Of a stretch of DNA of 23,802 nt, positions 1-8,360 are shown in pieces (the first letter of the stretch is position 1; every line of letters begins with the position of its first letter). The notes under the pieces were generated by a model. It did no database searches, was not told the origin of the DNA, and saw nothing but the letters and a program-made list of their open reading frames with translations. The translations under genes were made by a program, and so were the position numbers. This stretch comes from Methanobacterium sp. (GTDB taxonomy: Archaea; Methanobacteriota; Methanobacteria; Methanobacteriales; Methanobacteriaceae): NCBI GenBank assembly GCA_003158115.1, contig PMGM01000082.1:1-23802 (forward strand), in the 5' to 3' direction.

Positions 1-362
1 ATACTTAAATTTTCTTCAAATTCTTCGTCAACACTTTCCTGAATAGAAACTGAACTGTCATCTCCGATAAAGACACTGATAGCTGAATCAGCAATATAAC
101 CATCTACATGGGCACCAAGGTCTATTTTAACTAGATCACCCATTTTAATGGTAGATTCATCACCTGGTGGTGAAGTGTAATGTGCGGTGATTTCGTTTAT
201 TGAGACATTACATGGAAATGCAATCATTCCGCCCATTTCAATTATATTACCTTCAACATAGTTTATAAGATCTATAATTTTCATATCTGCTTTTACATAT
301 TCAACAGCCATTGATCTGGTCTTCGAAACTATTTTACCTGCTTTTTTGTACTTTTCAATCAT
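1..362 (-). CDS. map: Methionine aminopeptidase, type 2 (partial, N-terminal part)
   Basis: Removes the initiator methionine from new proteins in the cytosol, as a dinuclear metal enzyme. The reverse strand reads from ATG at 362 as [14 protein letters not shown] and stays open to the window edge, about 120 codons. Visible motifs are the pita-bread-fold segment [17 protein letters not shown], containing the active-site His of ITAHYT, and [16 protein letters not shown], containing the first metal-binding Asp of DLGAHVDG. These are typical of archaeal/eukaryotic type-2 enzymes. The C-terminal part, with the remaining metal ligands, lies outside the window. A GTGAT upstream of the start may be a weak ribosome site. 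A TATA-like stretch at about 383-395 sits 21-33 nt upstream of the ATG, so a very short leader or leaderless mRNA is also possible. Confidence 0.93.
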   Translation of the reverse strand, partial: MIEKYKKAGKIVSKTRSMAVEYVKADMKIIDLINYVEGNIIEMGGMIAFPCNVSINEITAHYTSPPGDESTIKMGDLVKIDLGAHVDGYIADSAISVFIGDDSSVSIQESVDEEFEENLS

Positions 363-725
363 AAAATCACTACATATGTCTTAATATAATACATTTTTTT
401 TACTTCAAAATATATGATCTAAAGAATATTGACATGAATCTTAATCACTCTTCATTTCTAGTATTACTCACTAGTAAATTTAAAATAACATCTAATACAA
501 TAATATTATAAAAACAACCATATAAAAATTCAGCATAAATCATACACAGCATCAGACAGAATATCAATAAAAGTAAATTCAGTAGAAGTGGATAAATTGT
601 TAAAAGATCAGATAATTACCCATATTCCGTTATTCAATTTAGGTCTTAATTTATGATGATGGATTAAGTAATCTAATAAAAATACATAAATAAAGGTATG
701 GATAAAATATTAAAGAGGTAATAAT
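363..725. other. Divergent intergenic region between map and the 726 gene
   Basis: A very AT-rich, 363-nt stretch with no open frame I would defend and no RNA fold I recognise. It should hold two divergent promoters. For map, the TATA-like element is at about 383-395 (minus). For the downstream pair, AT-rich TATA candidates lie at about 668-694 (plus). I see no repeats or clear operator. Confidence 0.6.
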
Positions 726-1148
726 ATGGTAGCAATTGATCAAAATGTATTTTATATAGTAATAGCGGCCATAATAGTAGTTGGGTTGATAGTCGCACTT
801 ATGCAATGGAGACGGGTTAGAGAAGCTCAGACAAACGTTGAGTTCCTCACTAAACAAGCTGAACTCAAAAAGATAGAATTGGTAGAACGAGATCTGGAGT
901 CAAAACGTATGATGAGTGATATTGTTCTTCCGAAGGATCAGCAAGAAAAATTAACCAATATCCGAGAAACCACTTCTGAACTAATGCACAAAGCAGGATA
1001 TCTTCATAGTGAGATTAATGAGAGAGTTAATCGTCTAGAAGCTCAGACTGAATATGCTAAACTCCAAAAACTACTCATGGACATAGAAAAGAAAGAAGAA
1101 GAACTGGAAAAGAAAACTGGTAAGGCTAAGGGAGGAAAAACTAAATGA
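726..1148 (+). CDS. Membrane-anchored coiled-coil protein, function unknown
   Basis: I do not recognise a named family. The 140-residue protein has one hydrophobic segment at about residues 9-27, followed by WRRVR, which suggests a cytoplasmic C-terminal domain. The rest (about 33-130) is highly charged and heptad-like, rich in Glu, Lys and Leu, as expected for a coiled coil. The tail is Lys-rich ([12 protein letters not shown]). The start is supported by GAGGT at 714-718, seven bases before the ATG. Its stop overlaps the next start in ATGA at 1145-1148, so the two are almost certainly co-transcribed and translationally coupled. A pair of one-pass coiled-coil proteins suggests a structural or scaffold role at the membrane, but this is inference. 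Confidence 0.8.
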   Translation: MVAIDQNVFYIVIAAIIVVGLIVALMQWRRVREAQTNVEFLTKQAELKKIELVERDLESKRMMSDIVLPKDQQEKLTNIRETTSELMHKAGYLHSEINERVNRLEAQTEYAKLQKLLMDIEKKEEELEKKTGKAKGGKTK

Positions 1149-1732
1149 CTCCATTGGAGTTATTGGCAATACTTGTACTTGCTGGAGCTATTGTGGTTTT
1201 ATTATACTACTATATGCTCGACACTAGAAATGCTTCGTTAGTAAGAGCAAGAACTTATATTACTGATACCAGTGAAAAAGCACGCGCAACTGTTTCAAAT
1301 AATACTGATGAGGGGGATAATTCAGGAATAGGGGATAAGGTGTCAGGAATAAGTGGAAAAGCACGTTCTGCAGTTTCAGGTGCAAGTGAAAAGGTAACCA
1401 TTGAAGGTAGTATGATTGATGGTGTTAGTGAAAGAATGGCTGGAATGAGTGAAAAAATAAGGGGTACTGTAAAAGGTGTTCCAAAGAGTACAGATACACT
1501 TTCAAACAGAATCGATCTTTTTTTAAATGATAAAAGTGACCAGCTTATAAAAGACTGGGAACTAGCAACAAAAAATGATGTTATGGACCTTGAAAAAAGG
1601 TATAGTAAAGTATCAAGGGATTTAGGTGAACTTGACAGTCGTTTTAATGAGTACCGTGGATACACAAACAAAAAAGTTAAAAAGATTGAGGAAAGACTCG
1701 ATAAACTCGAAAATCCTGAAAATGAAGAATAA
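1145..1732 (+). CDS. Membrane-anchored protein with SEK/R repeats and coiled coil, function unknown
   Basis: A 195-residue protein with an N-terminal membrane segment (about 4-23, followed by YYYMLDTR). A low-complexity region (about 40-115) repeats a motif like SEKAR: SEKAR at 43-47, SGKAR at 70-74, SEKV at 81-84, SER at 95-97 and SEKIR at 102-106, with VSG/VKG between copies. The C-terminal part (about 135-195) is a predicted coiled coil ([19 protein letters not shown]). The start overlaps the stop of the preceding gene (ATGA). The repeat region resembles amphipathic 11-mer proteins such as LEA or apolipoprotein types in appearance only; no homology is claimed. It probably partners with the upstream coiled-coil protein. 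Function unknown. Confidence 0.8.
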   Translation: MTPLELLAILVLAGAIVVLLYYYMLDTRNASLVRARTYITDTSEKARATVSNNTDEGDNSGIGDKVSGISGKARSAVSGASEKVTIEGSMIDGVSERMAGMSEKIRGTVKGVPKSTDTLSNRIDLFLNDKSDQLIKDWELATKNDVMDLEKRYSKVSRDLGELDSRFNEYRGYTNKKVKKIEERLDKLENPENEE

Positions 1733-1776
1733 ATTATTTCATAAACCAATCAAATTAATTTAAAAGGTATCCAAAT

Positions 1777-2100
1777 ATGTACCAAGATATTATAACATAC
1801 ATCTCTTTATTTTTTTCCATTTTTGGCGCTATCCTTATTATTTATGGCGGATTACAAGCTATCATTACCATCCTTAAAGTAGAAATATTGAAAAAGTCAT
1901 CAAATTATAATAAGATCCGTGCTGATTTCACTTCAAAGATTGTACTTTCTTTGGAGTTTTTCATTGCAGCAGATCTTATTAGAACAGTAATCCAACCTAC
2001 TTTAGACGAAGTGATTATACTGGCAGTAATAGTGGCAATAAGGACAGTTGTAGGTTATTCTCTAGATAAAGAGGCAAAAGATATATTAGCAAATCAATAA
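1777..2100 (+). CDS. DUF1622 family membrane protein
   Basis: A 107-residue protein with membrane segments at about 7-33 and two weaker ones at about 52-72 and 78-95. The phrase LEFFIAADLIRTVIQPT, followed by AVIVAIRTVVGYSLDKE, matches the pattern I know for DUF1622, a small family of inner-membrane proteins without an assigned function. AAAGGT at about 1759-1764 may serve as a ribosome site, at somewhat long spacing. It lies 44 nt after the coiled-coil pair and could be the third gene of that transcript, though the AT-rich gap could also hold its own promoter. Confidence 0.85.
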   Translation: MYQDIITYISLFFSIFGAILIIYGGLQAIITILKVEILKKSSNYNKIRADFTSKIVLSLEFFIAADLIRTVIQPTLDEVIILAVIVAIRTVVGYSLDKEAKDILANQ

Positions 2101-2162
2101 AGTTGTTATACGGTATTAAACATTAAAATTCGATGTTCGATTAAATATAGTCAATGCAAAAC

Positions 2163-2170
2163 TTTATATG
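2163..2170 (+). promoter_or_regulatory. TATA box of the initiator tRNA / RNase P RNA unit
   Basis: TTTATATG is centred about 30 nt before the tRNA 5' end, the spacing expected for an archaeal stable-RNA promoter. No equally good element lies between the tRNA and the RNase P RNA, so it probably drives both. Confidence 0.6.
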
Positions 2171-2195
2171 CTGTAAAATACTAACAGTCATAGTA

Positions 2196-2271
<76 letters not shown>

Positions 2272-2282
2272 TTTTTAACTTT

Positions 2283-2584
2283 TTTAAATGGCAAGCCGAA
2301 GGGCAGCTAACGGTTTTTCGTAAACTGAGGAAACTCCATCCATCATACAGAACCGTGGTGCCATAAGGCACGCGCTGAGAAGCGTGACCATGGAGCAGAA
2401 ACGACACGTCTTCTGATGGATGAACATGATGCAAAGCTGATGACATTAGGAGGATCGGTGAAACGGCCATTCCACGGGATGCAAGAGTAAATACTACTGA
2501 TGAGTCCTGTACGAAGTAGAGGTAATTCGCAAAGATGAATGCTGCTAAAACAGAAGGTGGGTTACTCTCGGCATGCCATTTAAA
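2283..2584 (+). ncRNA. rnpB: RNase P RNA (archaeal type A)
   Basis: This is the catalytic RNA of RNase P, which trims the 5' leader of tRNA precursors. The ends pair as P1: TTTAAATGGCA (2283-2293) with TGCCATTTAAA (2574-2584). The 5' conserved core GAGGAAACTCC is at 2327-2337 and the 3' conserved core ACAGAAGGTGGGTTA is at 2550-2564. Together they form the universal P4 region of RNase P RNA. The length of about 300 nt fits the archaeal type A form. Ends are set from P1 pairing and may be off by a few bases. It follows the initiator tRNA with no visible promoter of its own. Confidence 0.93.
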
Positions 2585-2804
2585 TAACTTTATTTAGGTA
2601 TTTTTCAATTTCTAATTCTATTCCTATTTCTTTCATAATTTTTAATAACAAAGTTCCAATTTTATTTTATCAAATCTTTTAACGTCTCTATTTTTTACCA
2701 ATTTAATTATTAATCTGATGTAATTTCGGACAATTTAATTAATTGATAATTAATAACAATTTTGTAACGTTAAAATAATATAAGAATAAAAATAATGAAT
2801 AAAT

Positions 2805-3466
2805 ATGTCATCATTTTTAACACTGCTTATACAGATTCTTCCACTAGCATTTGGTGCTGCAGTTAGTCCTACAGCATTAATGGGAATAATAATCCTATTA
2901 TCTGTATCTAAAAAACCCAAACTACAAAGTTTCGGATATTATATTGGTTCACTAATTTTAATTATCATAGTAATTCTAATAGGTATACTTTTAGGCACAG
3001 GAATTAGTATGGGGTATAATAAACCACATCTCCTTCTGAATTGGATTGATGTAGTATTAGGAATTCTTTTATTATTATTAGGAACTAGAAGAATTATCCA
3101 AACACAAAAATCTCCAACAAATCGTATTTAAATCTATTCTTAAAAGGTATTTCTTTTGGATTTGGTTTATTCTTAATCAACTTCTCAACCACAATAATTA
3201 TAATTGAAGCAGGTAAAGAAATTGCTGTCTCACCTGTTGGTTTTATTGGAAAACTTTTCATTATAATAATTTTAATTATAATAACACTTCTTGTATGTGA
3301 AGTACCTCTACTAATGTATGTATTATATCCTCAAAAGGCAAAAAGAATACTATTAAAAGTTAATAAATGGATGCAACGTAATGGACATATTCTAATGGGT
3401 ATTGTAATATTTTTAATAGGCGCATACTTGATAATAGTAGGATTGATAAGGTTAGGATTTATATAA
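2805..3466 (+). pseudogene. GAP-family (SfLAP-like) multi-pass membrane protein, frameshifted
   Basis: Residues from 2805 read MSSFLTLLIQILPLAFGAAVSPTA, with three membrane segments, and stop at 3131. The frame one base back is open from 3089 to the stop at 3464-3466. It supplies the missing half: a cytoplasmic stretch, FLKGISFGFGLFLINFSTT, two or three more membrane segments, and a final helix (GIVIFLIGAYLIIVGLIRL). Together they make a protein of about 220 residues with six hydrophobic segments. This matches the size and layout of the GAP/Sap family (PF11139-like), small-molecule or lipid exporters with unproven substrates. The shift (minus 1) most simply falls in the A5 run at 3106-3110. 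It could be a true pseudogene or an assembly error in a homopolymer. No strong ribosome site is seen before 2805. Confidence 0.7.
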
Positions 3467-3690
3467 AAATTAATTACTTCAAGTTATCAATTGGAATATA
3501 TAGATAAAATGATCTGTATAAGTCATCCAACAACAAGCTAACAATTTAACAACAATAAACATTAGTTAAAATAATAGTAATGTTAAATAATTAAATTATC
3601 CTTTACCTTTAATCCTATTTAATGAGATAGTTTGTTTGATTAGAAAATCATTATTTTATTTTAAGATTAACCTCAAATATTAAAATTCAA

Positions 3691-3710
3691 TAAAAAAAAT
3701 TAAAAAAAAA
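3691..3710 (-). terminator. Poly-T terminator after dnaJ
   Basis: On the minus strand, runs of nine and eight T (A9 at 3702-3710, A8 at 3692-3699 on plus) begin about 30 nt beyond the dnaJ stop. Archaeal RNA polymerase terminates on such U-tracts without needing a hairpin. Confidence 0.6.
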
Positions 3711-3741
3711 TTTGAGAAATTTAGAAGTGAAAAAAATTATT

Positions 3742-4920
3742 TTAGTGGTTAATAACTTCCTTCACTTTTTCAAAAAAACCCTTATCAGTTGAATAGATCT
3801 CCTCGCCACTTATTTCTGCAAATTCTGTAAGAAGCTCCTTCTGTTTTGGGCTTAATTTTTTAGGTGTTACAATTTTAACTTTCACATAAAGGTTGCCTTT
3901 TCCATTCCAACGTAGATGTGGCATACCTTCTCCTCTTATACGGAATGATGTACCTGTTTGTGTTCCTGCAGGTATTTTAAGGTCAACTGCTCCAGTCAAA
4001 GTAGGGGCTTCCACTGTATCTCCCAATGATGCTTGTACAAAACTTATTGGCATATTGTATATCAGGTCTGATTCTTCCCTTTTGAATAGTTGATGCTTTT
4101 TAACCCCTATAATGACGTAAAGATCTCCTGGAGGACCTCTTCGTGTACCAACATCACCTTCTCCCGGAACACGTAGACGACTTCCATCTTCAACACCCGG
4201 TGGGATTTTGACATGAATTGTACTTTTATTTTTTACAATACCTTTTCCATGGCATTCTTTACATGGGGTGTCTATAACTTGTCCTTCGCCTCTGCATGTT
4301 CTGCATGGTCTAACAGTTGCAAATTGACCCAATGGTGTATTACTCACTTGCCGTACTTGTCCTGATCCACCACATTCGGGGCACGTTCTTGTGTCTGTAC
4401 CGGGTTCAGCCTTAGATCCATGGCATTTTGGACATGTTTTTTTATGAGGTACTTCAATGTCTTCTTCAAGTCCTGAAGCTGCTTCCTCGAGTGTGATATT
4501 CATTTCATAGTAAACATCTTCACCTTGGGTTGGTCCATTACCACCACCCCCTCCAAATCCAAATAAATCGAATATACTTTCAAAGCCACCACCACCACTG
4601 CTACTACGGCTACTGCTTTGACCGCCACCGAATCCAAATCCTCGGAATATATCATCGAAGTTTACATTATTATATATATCTTCTTGTGAGAATCCATTCA
4701 TTCCTGCATGACCATACTGATCATAGGTCTGCCTTTTTTCTGCATCTGAAAGAACAGCATAAGCTTCGCTTATTTCTTTAAATTTTTCCCCTGATTCTTG
4801 ATCTTCGCTCACGTCAGGGTGGTATTTCATTGCCAATTTACGATAAGCCTTTTTAATATCTTTTTTCTCCGCGCCCTTATCTACTCCGAGCACTTCGTAA
4901 TAATCACGCTTTTCTGCCAT
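3742..4920 (-). CDS. dnaJ: Chaperone protein DnaJ (Hsp40)
   Basis: Co-chaperone that delivers unfolded clients to DnaK and stimulates its ATPase. The protein is full length at 392 residues. It has a J domain (1-70) with HPD at 34-36, a Gly/Phe-rich region (about 93-130), a zinc domain with four CxxCxGxG-type repeats (CPKCHGSK at 163, CPECGGSG at 180, CRTCRGEG at 206, CKECHGKG at 220), then the C-terminal substrate-binding and dimerisation domains. It lies downstream of dnaK on the same strand but behind a 270-bp gap that contains a terminator-like hairpin, so it probably has its own promoter. A TATA-like AAATATAAT lies at about 4973-4983. GAGGG about 11 bases before ATG may be the ribosome site. 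A type I DnaJ of bacterial style is expected, since archaeal Hsp70 systems were acquired from bacteria. Confidence 0.98.
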   Translation of the reverse strand: MAEKRDYYEVLGVDKGAEKKDIKKAYRKLAMKYHPDVSEDQESGEKFKEISEAYAVLSDAEKRQTYDQYGHAGMNGFSQEDIYNNVNFDDIFRGFGFGGGQSSSRSSSGGGGFESIFDLFGFGGGGGNGPTQGEDVYYEMNITLEEAASGLEEDIEVPHKKTCPKCHGSKAEPGTDTRTCPECGGSGQVRQVSNTPLGQFATVRPCRTCRGEGQVIDTPCKECHGKGIVKNKSTIHVKIPPGVEDGSRLRVPGEGDVGTRRGPPGDLYVIIGVKKHQLFKREESDLIYNMPISFVQASLGDTVEAPTLTGAVDLKIPAGTQTGTSFRIRGEGMPHLRWNGKGNLYVKVKIVTPKKLSPKQKELLTEFAEISGEEIYSTDKGFFEKVKEVINH

Positions 4921-5149
4921 TATAATCTTACCCTCAATTTATTTGATCAACCATTTTTTTTTATTATGAATGAAATTATATTTGTGAAATTTAATAAAAT
5001 TAAAGTTATTATTTTGAAACTATTTTAATGACACAGTTATCAACAATTTAGAAAATTCATGATATTAACTTTAAAGTTTAAGCCAGGATTTTGTAAAAGC
5101 TGATTTGTAAATTAAATAACTGGATATTTTAGAACTAATTTTTAAAAAT

Positions 5150-5193
5150 AAAAATAGGATACAGGGAAAACCCTGTATGATTTGGTAATCCTA
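5150..5193 (-). terminator. Intrinsic terminator after dnaK
   Basis: A perfect 8-bp stem, ATACAGGG (5159-5166) and CCCTGTAT (5171-5178), with a 4-base loop. It is enclosed by TAGGAT (5155-5160) pairing with ATCCTA (5188-5193), which overlaps the dnaK stop codon. On the minus strand it is followed by a T-rich tract. It would end most transcripts leaving dnaK and so separate dnaJ from grpE-dnaK. Confidence 0.7.
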
Positions 5194-7053
5194 TTTTTTG
5201 ACTTCGTAGTCTGCATCTATTGTTTCATCTTGGTCCTTTTCTTTTTCCTCACTTTGAGGTTCTTGGGCATTTTGAGCTTCTTGTTGTGCCTGTTGAGCTT
5301 CTTGATAAATAGCTGCACCTACTTCTTGAACCACTTTAGTTAGTTCATCGGTTTTGGTTTTGATTGCATCAAGATCTTGGCCTGTTATGACTTCTTTTAG
5401 TTCTTTAACAAGTTCTTCAATCCTAGTTTTTTTATCTGCGTCTACTTTATCTCCTAATTCTTCTAATGTCTTTTCTGAAGTGTAGATCATTGAATCAGCA
5501 TTATTTCTGATTTCTATTTCTTCTTGACGTTTTTTGTCTTCTTCTGCGTGTTGCTCCGCTTCTTTTACCTTTTTGTCTATTTCTTCTTTTGAGAGCTTAT
5601 TTGGTGCTGTTATTGTAATTCTCTGTTCTTTTCCTGTTCCCATATCCTTTGCAGATACATTTATGATACCGTTAGCGTCTATGTCAAATGAGACTTCTAT
5701 TTGTGGTATTCCTCTAGGGGCTGGTGGTATTCCAACTAATTGGAATCTTCCAAGGGTTGAGTTATCTGCTGCCATTGGTCTTTCACCTTGAAGAACGTGT
5801 ATGTCTACGGAAGGCTGGCTGTCTGCTGCAGTAGTGAATACTTGACTTTTCTTGGTAGGTATTGTGGTGTTTCTCTCAATGAGCTGAGTAAAAACTCCTC
5901 CTAATGTTTCTATACCTAAAGATAATGGTGTTACATCAAGAAGTACTAGATCTTTTATTTCCCCACCCATTACTCCACCTTGGATTGCAGCTCCTATAGC
6001 TACACATTCCATAGGGTCTATTCCACTTTCTGCTGGTTTTCCAATAAATTTTTCAACAAATTTCTGGACAGCAGGCATCCTGGTTGGTCCTCCGACTAAT
6101 ATAATCTTATTTATATCAGATTTACTCATTTTAGCGTCTTTAATGGCCTGTTCCATTGGACCTGAACATTTTTTAATTATAGGGTCAACTAATTCTTCGA
6201 GTTTAGCTCTAGTTAAAGTTGTTGTGAGATGTTTAGGTCCTTCGGCAGTTGCTGTTATAAATGGGAGATTAATATCGCTAGTTAGAGTTGTTGAAAGTTC
6301 TATTTTAGCTTTTTCTGCTGCTTCTCTTAGCCTCTGAACGGCCTGATCATCGTTCATGAGGTCTACTCCGGTGTCGCGTTTGAAATCTTCTGCAAGATGT
6401 TTCATTATGGTGTTGTCCATATCGGTACCACCTAAACTGGTATCACCGCTTGTAGACCTTACTTCAAATACTCCTCCACCAAAGTCCATTATGGTGACAT
6501 CAAGAGTACCTCCACCAAAATCGAAGACAAGTATTTCTAGATCTTCTTCTGCTTCTTTATCTATTCCGTATGCTAAACTTGCTGCGGTTGGTTCGTTAAC
6601 TAAACGTACTACTTCTAAACCTGCAATTGTTCCTGCATCTTTAGTTGCGGTTCTCTGGTTGTCATTGAAATAAGCAGGTACTGTAATAACTGCTTTATTT
6701 ACAGGTTCGCCCAAGAATGCTTCTGCATCCTTTTTAATCTTTTGTAATATGAAAGCTGATATTTCCTGTGGTGTGTAATCTTTGTTAAGTATATTGATCT
6801 TGTAGTCTGTACCCATTTTCCTTTTAATTGCACTGATAGTATGTTCGGGGTTTGTGACAGCCTGTCTTCTGGCTGGTTCACCTACTAGACGTTGTCCATC
6901 TTTTGTAAAGGCAACATAGCTTGGAAATGCTTTACCGTATTGTGTTGCACCCTCTGCACTTGGTATTATGGTTGATTTACCGCCGATGAGTACTGCTGCT
7001 GCTGAGTTACTTGTACCCAGATCTATACCTATTATTTTTTCTTTCTTTGCCAT
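5191..7053 (-). CDS. dnaK: Chaperone protein DnaK (Hsp70)
   Basis: ATP-driven cytosolic chaperone, full length at 620 residues. The nucleotide-binding domain begins [14 protein letters not shown] (8-21). It holds the second phosphate motif [14 protein letters not shown] (176-189) and the adenosine motif [16 protein letters not shown] (318-333). The interdomain linker [10 protein letters not shown] is at 370-379. A peptide-binding domain and a charged helical lid follow, ending in a Gln/Glu-rich tail and DADYEVKK. The domain lacks the roughly 24-residue insertion that proteobacterial DnaK carries after the first 80 residues, as in Gram-positive DnaK. This fits the accepted view that archaea gained it from bacteria. 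AGAGGTGA sits before the ATG. It lies 67 nt after grpE, almost certainly in one operon. Confidence 0.99.
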   Translation of the reverse strand: MAKKEKIIGIDLGTSNSAAAVLIGGKSTIIPSAEGATQYGKAFPSYVAFTKDGQRLVGEPARRQAVTNPEHTISAIKRKMGTDYKINILNKDYTPQEISAFILQKIKKDAEAFLGEPVNKAVITVPAYFNDNQRTATKDAGTIAGLEVVRLVNEPTAASLAYGIDKEAEEDLEILVFDFGGGTLDVTIMDFGGGVFEVRSTSGDTSLGGTDMDNTIMKHLAEDFKRDTGVDLMNDDQAVQRLREAAEKAKIELSTTLTSDINLPFITATAEGPKHLTTTLTRAKLEELVDPIIKKCSGPMEQAIKDAKMSKSDINKIILVGGPTRMPAVQKFVEKFIGKPAESGIDPMECVAIGAAIQGGVMGGEIKDLVLLDVTPLSLGIETLGGVFTQLIERNTTIPTKKSQVFTTAADSQPSVDIHVLQGERPMAADNSTLGRFQLVGIPPAPRGIPQIEVSFDIDANGIINVSAKDMGTGKEQRITITAPNKLSKEEIDKKVKEAEQHAEEDKKRQEEIEIRNNADSMIYTSEKTLEELGDKVDADKKTRIEELVKELKEVITGQDLDAIKTKTDELTKVVQEVGAAIYQEAQQAQQEAQNAQEPQSEEKEKDQDETIDADYEVKK

Positions 7054-7075
7054 TAATATTCACCTCTTTTTACAA

Positions 7076-7088
7076 AATACACTGTATT
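7076..7088. repeat. 13-bp perfect palindrome between grpE and dnaK
   Basis: AATACACTGTATT is AATACA / C / TGTATT. It lies in the 67-nt spacer, about 22 nt before the dnaK start. It could be a small mRNA hairpin or a protein-binding site. No function is assigned. Confidence 0.3.
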
Positions 7089-7120
7089 AACTTTTTAAAT
7101 TCATCTTCATAATATTAAGG

Positions 7121-7657
7121 TTACTTCTTTTTACAAACTTTAACTTTAGCATACTTAATTACTTTGGAATTAAGGGTATATCCCTTACCAAGTTCTTCTA
7201 TAACTGTATTGTCTTTGAAATCTTTATTATCCTCTACCATTAAAGCATCATGCTTATCGGTGTCGAATTTTTCTCCAGTTGCTTCAATTTCACAGAGTCC
7301 TTCTCCTTCTAATATTGTTTTGAGTTTTTTATGTATCATCTCCACACCTTCTTTGAGGTCATGGGATTTATCTGCACTTAATGCTCGTTCAAGATCTTCA
7401 TATACATCTATTATTTTGATGATCAAGCCTTCATTTGCATATTTGACATATTCTTTAAACTCTTTTTCTGATCGTTTTTTGTAGTTGTCGAAGTCAGCAT
7501 GGAGTCTAAGTAGCTGGGAATGGTAATCCTCAACTTTATTCTCTAAATTCTGGATCTCTTCATCTTTTTTCTCAATATCCTCACTTTTTTCTTGGATATC
7601 CGATTTTAGACGGGTCAGATCCTTTTTTAACTTCTCTAATTCTTGTTTATCATTCAT
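7121..7657 (-). CDS. grpE: Nucleotide exchange factor GrpE
   Basis: Releases ADP from DnaK so that clients are freed. The 178-residue protein has a long N-terminal coiled coil (about 1-60, alternating Lys/Glu with Leu). The conserved core [18 protein letters not shown] follows (about 50-67), then the helical middle and the C-terminal beta domain ([39 protein letters not shown]). AGGTGA five bases before the ATG decides the start. It is the first gene of grpE-dnaK. Its promoter lies in the 146-bp region shared with the divergent Phr-like regulator. Confidence 0.97.
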   Translation of the reverse strand: MNDKQELEKLKKDLTRLKSDIQEKSEDIEKKDEEIQNLENKVEDYHSQLLRLHADFDNYKKRSEKEFKEYVKYANEGLIIKIIDVYEDLERALSADKSHDLKEGVEMIHKKLKTILEGEGLCEIEATGEKFDTDKHDALMVEDNKDFKDNTVIEELGKGYTLNSKVIKYAKVKVCKKK

Positions 7658-7691
7658 TCATTCACCTTTTATATGGTATAAAAAGAACAGT

Positions 7692-7721
7692 AACCTTTAA
7701 CTATTATAGTTACAAAAGGTT
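7692..7721. promoter_or_regulatory. Candidate operator in the grpE / regulator divergent promoter
   Basis: A perfect odd palindrome, TAACTAT-T-ATAGTTA (7698-7712), is nested inside a near-concentric pair AACCTTT (7692-7698) and AAAGGTT (7715-7721). It ends where the regulator's TATA box begins and could overlap the grpE TATA element on the other strand (ACTATAATA is part of the palindrome). A dimeric winged-helix repressor bound here could block both promoters. The outer TTT...AAA arms with inner C and G faintly resemble the Phr operator of Pyrococcus, but the spacing differs. Confidence 0.5.
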
Positions 7722-7728
7722 ATATAAA
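7720..7728 (+). promoter_or_regulatory. TATA box of the Phr-like regulator gene
   Basis: TTATATAAA follows an A/G-rich BRE-like stretch. It predicts a start of transcription near 7750 and a leader of about 50 nt. Confidence 0.55.
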
Positions 7729-7803
7729 TCTTTCGCACACTTAGTAAAATAAGTACTATATTTATAACATCACAAAGATCATAAAACCAGTAAGTGGTAT
7801 AAC

Positions 7804-8283
7804 ATGGATTTAGAAGCAATACTTGATGTAATGGGTTGTAAGACCCGGAGGGACATAATTAACCTTTTAACTGACGAGCCTCGATTTGTTAGTGAAATCT
7901 CAAAGGAACTTGAAGTGGGACAAAAGGCTATAATAGAGCATCTCAGGGCTATGGAAGAATTAGGTCTTTTAAGTTCTTCATTCCAAAAGATAGAACGAGG
8001 AAGACCTAGAAAGTACTATGACATTTCTCAGGACATTCAGATACAAATTTTTATTGGACCTGGTGCAATAAAAATGAATGTTATTAGTCAAGAGTTTTCG
8101 GAACTACACACACTTGAGGGTAGAATTCACATGGGTGAAACTGAGGTTACAGAAGAATTACAAAAACTTATTGAGAAATATGATGACGCTAAAAAGCATG
8201 CGGAAAGACTCTTAGTTGAACTTGAAGTAAAAAATAAAAATTCCCAACCGGAACCTCAAACAAATCCATTAAATAAATCTTAA
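7804..8283 (+). CDS. Phr-like ArsR-family heat-shock transcription regulator
   Basis: A 159-residue protein. The winged-helix DNA-binding domain covers about 1-75: [36 protein letters not shown] (recognition helix) and [12 protein letters not shown] (wing). The same order of motifs, nearly word for word ([22 protein letters not shown]), is what I know of Phr, the heat-shock repressor of Pyrococcus furiosus, and of HSR1 of Archaeoglobus. The C-terminal part (about 115-150) is an amphipathic helix likely to form a dimer. It is shorter than Phr (about 200 residues). It is divergent from grpE-dnaK and shares their promoter region, which supports a role in controlling the chaperones and itself. 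The effector signal is unknown. The start is the first ATG after the TATA box, with only a weak ribosome site (GTGGT). Confidence 0.88.
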   Translation: MDLEAILDVMGCKTRRDIINLLTDEPRFVSEISKELEVGQKAIIEHLRAMEELGLLSSSFQKIERGRPRKYYDISQDIQIQIFIGPGAIKMNVISQEFSELHTLEGRIHMGETEVTEELQKLIEKYDDAKKHAERLLVELEVKNKNSQPEPQTNPLNKS

Positions 8284-8360
8284 TCAATTAGGTGAATCAA
8301 AGTTATTTTTACTTATTCTAGTTATTAATCTATAAAAATGGATTGAAGGTTTTTATTTAT

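Noticed and set aside
651..700. ATGATGA at about 652-658 suggesting a free box C/D sRNA
   Set aside because: No CTGA D box follows at a suitable distance and no terminal stem is seen.
1255..1749. Minus-strand open frame of 164 codons opposite the SEK-repeat gene
   Set aside because: Ser/Leu-rich antisense shadow of a Lys/Glu/Ser-rich gene. It has no ribosome site, whereas the plus-strand gene is coupled to its neighbour.
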